Shown: one piece after another, positions 34,404 through 43,242 of the stretch
How positions within the stretch are numbered: position 1 is the stretch's first letter
Layout: every line of letters begins with the position of its first letter
Assembly: GCF_000003815.2 (NCBI RefSeq)
Contig: NC_049982.1
Location: forward strand, 1,689,565 to 1,746,261
Origin: Branchiostoma floridae
Taxonomy: Eukaryota > Chordata > Leptocardii > Amphioxiformes > Branchiostomatidae
Length of the DNA: 56,697 nucleotides
Reading direction: 5' to 3'
Notes under the pieces: generated by a model
Databases searched by the model: none
The model's input: the letters and a program-made list of their open reading frames with translations, nothing else
What the model was told of the DNA's origin: nothing
Program-made: the position numbers and the translations under genes

Positions 34404-34604
34404 ACAGAGGATCCATGCTTCAGTATCTCCCCCCTGAAGCATCTTTAGTTAGGCTCCTGTCACACGAATCTGCTTCCGACATTCTACTCTATGTTGCACA
34501 CCTAAGATGTTTCCTGGGAACCTCAATTTCTATGTTCTTGTTCTTGTACTGTGCAACACCCCTGGTTTGTTGGGGCAAACCACACAGGGCGTAGTGCTGT
34601 TGTG

Positions 34605-34848
34605 TTATTGGCTGTTCCTTAGATGTTGTAATGCCTCTTCCTTAAACTTAGTGGGGTTAGCTTGAAGTGTGGTAGAGTATGGTAAAGTATTCCAATCGGT
34701 GGCAGTTCTTGGGAAAAATGAATATTTGAGACAGTCTTTATTAGTCTTAATGGGTTTATATAAATTTGGATGATTGTGTCGGGATTGCCTAGGGTTCAGC
34801 TGCAAGTAATGATCGACCGGTAGGGCTAGGAGGTCATATCTAAATTTC
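34605..34848 (-). pseudogene. LINE C-terminal remnant, minus strand
   Basis: The frame reads FRYDLLALPVDHYLQLNPRQ, SRHNHPNLYKPIKTNKDCLK, then YSFFPRTATDWNTLP and ends LQHLRNSQ-stop. R.s....y..i...t..yk.SFFPRT..dWN.LP is the diagnostic tail of CR1/L2-like reverse-transcriptase proteins. 5' truncated at about 34,848, where an in-frame TAG appears. Confidence 0.88.
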
Positions 34849-34851
34849 TAT

Positions 34852-35415
34852 GTTTGGTATACCAGTGTACCTATTTCTAAAGGGATTTCATTCAAGCCCT
34901 GTTTCTAAATTCTGGACAGAAGCCCAAATGTTACACATCAGAACCTTCCCATGACTTTGCTCCTGACTACTTCCCAACTAAAACTTCACTACATGTTTTG
35001 TACACAAGACTTTTCTGTATCGGTCTATATCTTAGCATCATTTGAGATTGGATCGGAGTTTTCATAGGACAGATCCCGATTGCAATCTGTACTTAGTAGA
35101 ATTGCTGATTGTCCTAGTACAGATCCCAATCACAGTCTGTTTCCTACATCTTAGCATCATTTGAGTTTTGATCGGAGTTGGTCCTGGGAGAGATCCCGAT
35201 CGCAATCTGTACTAGTAGAATCGGCGATTCTACTAGTACAAATTGCAATCAGGATCTCTCCTAGGACCAACTTTGATCGCGATCTCTCCTACGAGAATCG
35301 GCGATTCTACTGGATCGTGATCTCTACTGTGACATATATTTCTATGTTTGGCATACCAGAGGACCTCTTTCTAAACAAATTCCCAGGCCTGGGTTAGCAG
35401 CCTGGACAGAAGCCA
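34852..35415 (+). repeat. Duplicated flanks around the palindrome cluster
   Basis: TCTATGTTTGGTATACCAG to GGACAGAAGCC (34,848-34,925) recurs as TCTATGTTTGGCATACCAG to GGACAGAAGCC (35,341-35,415). Confidence 0.75.
35040..35335. repeat. Palindromic repeat cluster with a 109-bp near-perfect palindrome
   Basis: The core is 35,170-35,278: 54-bp arms around a single G, 48 of 54 positions paired. Shorter copies of AGAATCGGCGATTCT and of CAGATCCCGATTGCAATCTG lie on both sides. All six mismatches in the core are transitions with A or T in the right arm. Confidence 0.93.
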
Positions 35416-37335
35416 GGGAACTGAACCTTTAGCTGAGGATTACAAAGTAACTGCATGTGACCCAGGTCAGGCAACGTAATAAGGAAACTATAGCTGCAGT
35501 GAAGTGAGATTTGACGTTCAGTGAATTGAAGTAAAGTTTGGTGGAGATTCACAATACAGCACAGAAAGGTACTGTCTATATGAACCCTATAAAGATCAAT
35601 TTGTCTTAAAATGTTAATAATGATTTCAATCTGTTACAAATTAACAAAACAATAAGTTTCCACAAAGCACATACTTTTTTAGACATTTATGTCAGAGCAG
35701 TAAGTTCCTCCATCACAGCCTGTTAATTGTGACTCCATTGAACCCAACATAAAAACATTTTGTCAGTCAGCCGTGAGAAACTGCAGACTTATTACTGTGC
35801 TACCGTGAATCGTGAAATGTTCGCAGAGGTTTTCTTTTTGCAGTTTTTGTGGTAACTTGTATGTTATGTGTTTATTTAATAGTGATGAACCCAGGGCTCG
35901 AAATTCATTTTTGGGATCAGGTGCACTGGTGCACCCAGCTTAAAAAATTGGGTGCACCAAAAAATTTTTGGGTGCACCACTTAAATCTAAGTATAATGTA
36001 AACAAGAGCTTTTAAAAAAAGCTGGTCTTTCGCTTACTTATATTGTGTAGGTAAAACTTTTACCAGATGAGTTTCAGAACAGTTTCAATGGTATGAACTA
36101 GGGGTGGGTACTGGAACAGAAAATTCAGGTACAGGTACAAAGGATCAGGTGCAGGTCCAGACTTGATGGTCTGTGCAAACTTTTGAAGGGGCGATACTCA
36201 AAACAATTATCCATTTTGCTACTAAGGAATTAGTGGAGTATCTGATTACCACTGGTGTTATAAAGTCCTATGTTCATGTGAACAACACTTGTTCTGTACG
36301 TTGACGTACAAAGTTTATTCAATTTGTTCTCGTAATTTTTTGCACCAGTAAGCCCTTAAACGTATAGATGCCTGCTGATATAATGTGTTCATTTTCTAAT
36401 TGGTGCAGCATCCAGTTTACTGATTTTTGTCAGGTCTGTGTCTGTTAATAAAATTGTACTTAATGAGTTTCAAAATGCAAATGCAGTTTCATTGTGGTAT
36501 GTTGAAAGGAACGTTTCATTTCTTTTCGGAAAGCAAAATTATTGAGATTTTGATTCATTACGTCAGTGGTTATGGGCCACAAACTCACTCCATCGGGGTA
36601 GCTTGGAATCTTCTCATTTGAAATCAATTAGATAAAATATTAGTCAGTGTATTTTACATATATCAAAGAGGGATACACTTTTGTTGAAGTTTCTTCCACG
36701 AAGATCCCTTGAAATTTCAAGTAGTAAGCAATTTTCCACATGCAACCGCCTCCCACCCCACGTCAGATCTCTGCACAATTCTGGATTTCATAGAGGTAAT
36801 TCTCCACATCGTGACTTAGGCTCTGGGTCATTTCAACTTGAGAAGGATCGGAGGACTGATCGAAAGCGTCGGTATATAAGCGCTTTATTTTGTGCACGGA
36901 TATATGGTCCTAAAATTGTAACATCGTAATAACACATCAAAATCGCGACACCCCTTCCCAACATGCGACACTCCCTTGGGACAAAATGGTGGCGCCCATG
37001 GACGCCAACGAAAACAATATACTAGTAGGTTTTGTTATCGCAGGCCTGTAATAAATTGCTATTTGTTCCAACATATGCAACTATACAAAAGTAGTTGTCT
37101 ATACATGCGACGTTCCGGGCGAGCTCTCTCCGGTCACCGACCTTCCAAAATTTCCACATGGCTGGGGAGGACGCGAGACGCCGCCAGCGAGACCCCGACG
37201 GCTGTTTAATAACACCAAGGAGGTTAAAAAAGACCTCGTCAGAGAACTTGATGCTGTGCCTTTAGGAGATTCATAAATAGAATAACTGACAAATTCAGTC
37301 GGTAACGATTTTTGTATGCAAAAAAAAAATCAAGT

Positions 37336-37341
37336 TTTATT
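37336..37341 (-). terminator. Candidate polyadenylation signal for the minus-strand exon at 38.05 kb
   Basis: AATAAA on the minus strand (TTTATT as written), about 710 bp beyond the stop codon at 38,053. It is the only such signal I noticed in that interval. Confidence 0.3.
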
Positions 37342-38052
37342 TGACTCTTTTGACAGTAGACCTCCACAAAACTCAGTAGATACATTGTATATAGCTTTCA
37401 CATCTTTCCTGTATGTACAATGCTCACAGTTCCCTACTCAAGTCAATCTATACACTGTCACCAGTCTTCACCAAACACGATTAGAATGTGCTAAGATTCA
37501 GGATGGATGCTTTTTTTCCGTTCAATGAATGTTGATCAAAGGCAGATATTTCCTCATGATAGCCATCACTTGAGTTGTACAATGTAAAAGTGGAAAGGAC
37601 ATCATATTCTGACTGTATTTCTTCACTACCTGCTAGCAGAGAGACTGCACCAGTACACACTATGAACATGTACAGACTCCAGATGTTACAGAAGGTATGA
37701 ATCCTTTATAAGAATAAGGCGTACTAAAATTACATACCGGTAATTATAGGTTTGTTACAATGGCCATTTCTACACCAAAATCTTACATCATGTCTGTCAA
37801 CCCAGTTCACATGAGATGGAAACAATTGGAGATTTCTTTGATCCGACCTGGTCCTCCCCTCCCCCATCTAAGTTTGTGCTACTCAATATCACTAGTTCAT
37901 GAAAGGACTTACTATACAATGGACTAGATATCCTTTACCATATGAGATGACCACAAGCTGACCAGTGTAAAAGCTACAGGTGGTAAGTTTTTTGAAAGCC
38001 CATGTTCCCAAGTTTCTGAAGGATGTATAGTATCCTGTGTGGTAACCATGTG

Positions 38053-38170
38053 CTACCGCCCGACAATCATCTGTTTGAGATCCTTGAGGCTGTGTTCTCT
38101 GGCGACCTGCAGGGCGTGGTCCAAGGCATGGATCTGCACCAACAGCTTAGCTACCTGCTTAATGCTCTCT
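38053..38170 (-). CDS. Candidate terminal exon of a small minus-strand gene
   Basis: A strong acceptor (CATCCCCTTTCCTTACAG) on the minus strand is followed by a 118-nt exon ending in TAG (38,053-38,055). After one leading base the frame reads ESIKQVAKLLVQIHALDHAL, then QVAREHSLKDLKQMIVGR. It is an amphipathic, Leu/His/Ala-rich helical peptide with normal amino-acid balance. The one-base start phase fits a two-base overhang from either the 38,755-38,790 exon or the 42,057-42,103 exon. It lies inside the hAT-bounded 4.4-kb segment, so it belongs either to that element or to sequence it carries. The protein family is not recognised. Confidence 0.5.
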
Positions 38171-38754
38171 CTGTAAGGAAAGGGGATGCAAAAATGAGCG
38201 AGTTGTGGGGTAATCAAAATATGTTACAACTAGACACATGTTCGATGTAGACACAGGCTTTGTGGCACTGGAACTAACCTACTCACTGTAAAAACCGAAA
38301 ACTCTCCTTGTTTTAAATATGAGGTTCAACAACCAAACCTCCAAACAACCAAACAATCAAACAAATAATGATTCTCCAGAAATTTGGACTCCAGGTCAAA
38401 TAGCAAATGTAACATAGCCAGAAAATATAATTACTGTTGGTCACTTCTTTTGTGGCCAAGAGCATGTCATCATTTTATTTAGTTATGAAGTTTTCATAGC
38501 TTTAGAGTGCTACAACAAATACTGTGGATATCCGCCAAATAATGTTAAATTTTGGACAACACTTACGACATTTGTCAGTTTCTTAAAAACATGAAATCTG
38601 TAAAAACAGGTACAAATCAACATTTTACCCGTCATGCATATGGCGCATCTGAAGACTAAAAGCAAGGAGGTTAAAGAAGGACTAAAAGCAACGAGGTTAA
38701 CCTCCTTGCTAAAAGTCATATTTTGCTGTATAGTTTATTGTGTCCACCCCTTAC

Positions 38755-38790
38755 CTTGCTTTTCTCCTGACTATGTCGGGACAGCCGATG
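38755..38790 (-). CDS. Candidate 36-nt micro-exon, minus strand
   Basis: The minus-strand donor AAAAGCAAG|GTAAGG is excellent. The acceptor is less certain: ACAAGAACAG, with TTCCTAAAC as a possible branch point. In phase with the next exon it reads IGCPDIVRRKA, then R from the junction, then ESIKQ. The frame stays open further upstream (DPKIFLNFNIHKNS), so the exon could be longer. Confidence 0.4.
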
Positions 38791-39059
38791 CTGTTCTTGT
38801 GTATGTTGAAGTTTAGGAAGATTTTAGGATCTCTTTCCATTGCAACTACCATCTCTTTTTAACCTCCTTGATCATTACCACACGGCGTACGGTGAAAATG
38901 GCACATAATGGGTGAATGTTGGTGAAACACGGTGAAAATGTGTCACCCGGATTCGCATTGTTCCCATGTAAATATGGAAGGGTGAAAGCAAATATTGCAC
39001 CTACGTGACAAAAGAGTGAAACATGGTGAAATGACGGTTTCACCCCTAGTAAAACAAAC

Positions 39060-39400
39060 AGCAATTACGTCATTGTGTGTTTCACGAGCTAGCGACGTGC
39101 TCGCCGCTGTCCAGTCGACGGTATTGGGACTGAAGACTGCCCGCCCAGTTCCTCAGCGCAAGCCGAGGATTTTTTTCGCATTGCCGCTAGCTCCGCAAGC
39201 CGTGGAAATATCTTTGACACTGGGATTGAAGACTGCCCGCCCAATTCCAGGATTTTTTACGCTTGCAGCTAGCTAAGACGTGCACGTGATCGCAATACGC
39301 ACCTCTGATTGGTTGATCCTACAGCTGTAGGGGGTTCCCCGCTATCTACTTTCTTTGCTGCCCCATGATGCTTTGCGCCCACCCGTGTCAAAGAAAATTT
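39060..39400. promoter_or_regulatory. CpG-rich promoter-like block with an internal duplication
   Basis: It contains CACGTG, ATTGG/CCAAT boxes and a CRE-like TTACGTCA within 300 bp. A ~60-bp block (GGGACTGAAGACTGCCCGCC, then GGATTTTTT) occurs twice, near 39,125 and 39,222. CpG density contrasts with the surroundings. Confidence 0.3.
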
Positions 39401-39740
39401 CTTTTACATTTCTACGCACACAAAAAACGCTATATTCCACAATTACATTGCAATATTGCCGTGTGGTAGTGACAGATTGTGAGATGAAGATTTCCTTCAA
39501 CTGCTGGCATTGTAACGTTGTTATGCTCTGAACTTGCCAAGGACGATAACGTCCTTGGAACTTGCCCAGTGTTTCTTGACCGCCTAATCATAAGGTCCGA
39601 CCTACCCCTACCTACTGGGAGGAAAGACACCACAACGTTTGGACCCTTTCGTACGCGCCGCGTTCACTAAGAGAAACGAAGTGTGACTGATATCCATCGA
39701 ATACACGTACGCAAAGATACCTTAAATGTTTTCTCTTTAC

Positions 39741-39973
39741 CTTGCAGATATAGTACAAGTTGAATCGCGGAGGTCTTTGGTTGAATAGACGTCTACAAAT
39801 ACGTTGTGCAGGGCACATTGCAGGTCCTTTATTCCTGCTAATAAGCCATGCATAAACCAAGCAGCACATTCATGGCAGGCCGATACGTATGTCATACATA
39901 CTAGTACTTGCATGGCCTTTGGCAATACCATCGAATCTGCAGGGTAGAATATCTCGCTAGCACGGTATGGCAT
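39741..39973 (-). CDS. Candidate first coding exon, 77 codons, minus strand
   Basis: The ATG is in a fair context (GTCGACCATGC). The frame is open for 233 nt and ends at CTGCAAG|GTAAAG, a good donor. It reads MPYRASEIFYPADSMVLPKA, then MQVLVCMTYVSACHECAAWF, a cysteine-rich segment. Its two-base overhang fits the one-base start of the 38,790 exon, giving a hypothetical 128-residue product over three exons. Caution: the same site reads as a strong acceptor on the plus strand (TTTTCTCTTTACCTTGCAG). No family recognised. A GTCC simple repeat and a GC-rich stem-loop lie just upstream. Confidence 0.28.
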
Positions 39974-40035
39974 GGTCGACCCGGACGGACGGACGGACGG
40001 ACAGACGGACAGCAATCTAATATCAGTCTGATTGC

Positions 40036-40061
40036 CTTTCGCCGCGGAAGCGCGGCGAAAG
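40036..40061. repeat. GC-rich stem-loop
   Basis: CTTTCGCCGCG, loop GAAG, then the exact reverse complement, followed on the plus strand by a 12-A run. Confidence 0.9.
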
Positions 40062-40325
40062 ACAAAAAAAAAAACCTAGTAACAAAACTTACTTACAAGC
40101 TACCAAATTCTTAAACAAGTTACATGACAGACATTTTTATTATCTTTCTAACACTTAGATGTCAAGAATATGATGTATACTAGTATACATGATATCTTTC
40201 CATACATAAACCTAAGAAAATATTTGGGTGCACCCTGTGCACTCACTGAAAAAAATTGGGTGCACAGCTCCAATTTTGGGTACACCTGGGTGCACATGCA
40301 TCCAGTATTTCGAGCCCTGTGAACC

Positions 40326-42056
40326 ATTAGCTGTTGTTAACTATTACATCTTACGGATACTGTCCATGGTGCTGATATCTGTTACTCTGTTGTCTGTTGA
40401 CCTGGATCGGATTTTGATTTGTCTGCCGTCTTTCATGTTTCATTTGTACTTATATGTTCCAATGTGTGTGTCTATTTAATTTCTTTGTGATATGCTTTTA
40501 TTTCCTTGTATGTGAAACTGCGCCCTATTGACAACCAGTTTGTCTAAACTGAATAAGTGTATGTGTGTGTGTGTCTGTGTGCGTGTGTGTGTGTGTGTGT
40601 GTATGTGCGCTGGTGTTTTTGTTTCAGGATATTTGTACCTTTTGAGCCCATGAATGGTAATAATATTGAGTATGGGCATGAAGGTTGGGCAGATGAAGGT
40701 CAATATCAATTGTCTGAAGCGTGACCTTGTTGTAACTGCAAACTTTAAACAACTCAAAAATCCCTTCCTACCGTGAAATTAAGTTGGTGTGAAAATAAGA
40801 CGATTTTCAGTATCACGACTCGGTTATGGCTGCCATGCCTGATGAGAATGTACAGTAATTCCTGCGGATCAAATTACCGGCAGTGAAACTTCTGCAGGCA
40901 GTTCCCGACCGCAGCATGCAGACAGCAGATTGGTTTACCACGCATCAGATTGATTTCTGTTCCACACGTACACATCATTCCTCACAGTTATCCCATATCA
41001 TATTACCCACAGGCTGAGACGTGGGCTATCAAATTTCAGTTTGTGCCCAGAATAAGGAAGTGTTGAACACTGGAAAAATAATAAACCTTTCTTCCCTTAT
41101 TGAGAAATACCTCCAATTTTCCTTTCTTGGGGATTAATATAGGGATGCCTCTGAAATATAAAATGCCCTGATATTCAGAGAAGCTTAATACATGTATCAT
41201 AACTTTAACTTTTGGCGTGAGCAAAAGTGCAATAATTGATCTACATTTAACACTTTACAACTATCCCTCAACAGAGACAGGAGGCGCCATAGACTTCCTG
41301 CAACTTATCACCCACTGCTCACTGATTCACATGTTTTATCTGTTCTATCTACATGTTCATACAAGTAAGATGATGTTACAGAGATACTTTTATATTGGTC
41401 TTTCCTTGATAAAGAATTGAAACAATTTAGTAAGCCCAATATTTAAGTTGAAAGTTGCAGTTTAACTTTGATCCACAACTGAATAATTTCAACTAAAAAC
41501 AGATATTCCAATTCTGGTATATAGTAACAGTACAGTACATACAGTTATTGCATTGCTGAAACTGCACCATTAAGCTTCTAAATTGGCCGTTATCAAGATC
41601 CAATAACGTGGGTCACTACATATAAAACAGACCCGGTGTGGTCACACGACATTCACGCTACGCTGACTGATATGCAGGTCTGTGCGGAGGTCACAGCAAG
41701 TCTAGATATACTATCAGAAATGGGCTGATTGTTAGTCAGCCTACTTCTATGAGTTTATAACATGGACACAAGTTTCTTGCAAGTTGATCCTTAATTCTTA
41801 CTCGCCAAAGTGCTATACATGTATATTGATTATGCATTTTAGATTCATGCAAGTAACAAAAGATAATCAATTTTTAACAATAATTAAACTACATGCACAC
41901 TATTTATTGCACACTAGAAGAATGCTAATCATCAATATTCTAGTGTGCATCATCATCATCTAGTGGGAATTACAAAGGAGAAAATCTGTAAAAAAAGTAA
42001 ACCAAAGCCAGCAATTTTTTTGTCATTTGTAAAAAAATTTTAAAAGTTACACATAC
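40326..42056. other. Unassigned stretch
   Basis: Apart from the GT microsatellite, no exon or element ends were recognised. Probably intron or intergenic DNA. Confidence 0.4.
40556..40610. repeat. GT microsatellite
   Basis: An interrupted GTGTGT array of about 55 bp. Confidence 0.95.
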
Positions 42057-42103
42057 CTGTAGAAATGGTACAGAATGACTCTTTCTGTCAAGTCTTTCAT
42101 AAT
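42057..42103 (-). CDS. Candidate 47-nt internal exon, minus strand
   Basis: The acceptor TTAAGTTCTACTTTAG and the donor TTTCTACAG|GTATGT are both good on the minus strand. One frame gives IMKDLTERVILYHFY and ends with a two-base overhang that joins in phase to the exon at 38,053-38,170 (FYR-ESIKQ). A second frame (YERLDRKSHSVPFLQ) is also open. If the first is right, the gene's last exon lies inside the 4.4-kb mobile-element-like segment. Confidence 0.42.
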
Positions 42104-42434
42104 CTAAAGTAGAACTTAAGACGTAAAGAGCATTAAGACATTAAACCTGTCAACCCTGGACAAGTTTAAGAAGTCTCAGTCTAATATCAAGAATCTACCT
42201 CACTACATAGAATGTACTAGTAATGAAGGATATAAACTAGCATGTGAAAAACAACTCAGTCCTTATATGGCTTGGTTGTACGTATGGCTTGGGTATGGCT
42301 TGGGTATGCAATGTCATGTGGCTTACGTGATACAAAACATACAGCTTATTCATATCAAGGTTAGTAAGATGACAACATTACAAAGGAATGTATGCTATAG
42401 TCAGTGTATTGTCTGTTGATGCATATAAGCAATA

Positions 42435-43242
42435 CTGTAAATGCATTTAAGTTCGCGGGGATTTAATTTCGCGGTAGCGGGAAAAAGGACTTTTCTCGGT
42501 GGATGTAAGAGGGCCCCAATGGGGGGGTCCCCGACAACGCTCTACGCTAAATTCTGATGGCCGGCTACGTATTACGCTGAATTCAGGAAGCCTCTCTACG
42601 CTCTACGCTAAATTCGAAAGCTTCCCCACACATTATGCAGAACTCACCACCGAGCGACTGAGCGTTTGTGTCAAAGATGGTACAAAAATTGAGTTAAAAG
42701 TATTCATGGTAACCGGCGGCAGAGGCGGCGGGGGCGCAATATTGCTGACCTAATTTCTATCATCTTGAGCGCCAAAGGCGCAACAATCTTAGGGGGGGCC
42801 GGGGGCATGCTCCCCGGGAAAATTTTGAAATCTTGACCCTCTGAAACGCAATTTCCTGCATTTTGACGGGACTTAGGGCAATGGTTAGGACAGGTTTGAT
42901 TACGCTATACGGACAATTTATCCATTACGTTTTACGGTAAATTTTGGGGAGCTACAACGCATTACGTAGAATTAAAAGAGTCAATTACGCTCTACGCAAA
43001 ATGCACCAATTACGCTATACGTTGAATTAAGTGAGCCGTCTACGCTCTACGTAAAATTAAAACGGCTGATTACGCACTACGCAAAAGGGCATTGGGGCCC
43101 TCATTTAAGTTTGCGGTAACACCATAGACTGCAATCTAATACCATGATAGAAAAATGTTCGCGGTGGATTTAAGTTCGCGGTGAAGTGGTCACCACGAAA
43201 ACCGCGAACATTAATCCACCACGAACATTTCTGCATTTACAG
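42435..43242. mobile_element. TA-flanked MITE, family 'CTGTAAATGCA', copy 3, split by an insertion
   Basis: The ends and interior match copies at 15,749 and 25,786. TA flanks both sides. Removing the 594-bp inner element and one 6-bp duplicate leaves about 208 bp, the normal length of this family. Confidence 0.93.
42509..43102. mobile_element. 594-bp element nested in the MITE
   Basis: Perfect 13-bp inverted ends GAGGGCCCCAATG and CATTGGGGCCCTC are flanked by ATGTAA (42,503-42,508) and ATTTAA (43,103-43,108). Inside, many same-direction copies of TACGCTCTACGCTAAATT-like motifs fill both flanks. The centre (42,762-42,876) matches the GC-rich repeat at 6.4-6.9 kb. No protein was recognised. 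Confidence 0.9.

Larger units (their letters stand above)
35892..40319. mobile_element. 4.4-kb segment bounded by hAT-like ends and a 6-bp target duplication
   Basis: The left end CAGGGCTCGAAATTC and the right end CAGTATTTCGAGCCCTG match the two ends of the 247-bp element at 24,845-25,091, including the subterminal GGTGCACC region (left about 90 bp) and TAT CTTTCTAACACTTAGATG region (right about 180 bp). The flanks are identical: TGAACC at 35,886-35,891 and 40,320-40,325. No transposase was recognised. The interior holds CpG-rich DNA (39,060-40,070), candidate minus-strand exons (38,053-38,170; 38,755-38,790; 39,741-39,973), a TATATAAG box at 36,873 on the plus strand, and several AACCTCCTTG hairpin motifs. 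It could be a long element with its own gene, a host-gene capture, or a short element split by a later 4.1-kb insertion. Confidence 0.7.

Noticed and set aside
37481-37669. 62-codon minus frame
   Set aside because: It lies between the stop at 38,053 and the AATAAA at 37,336 and is more likely 3' UTR.
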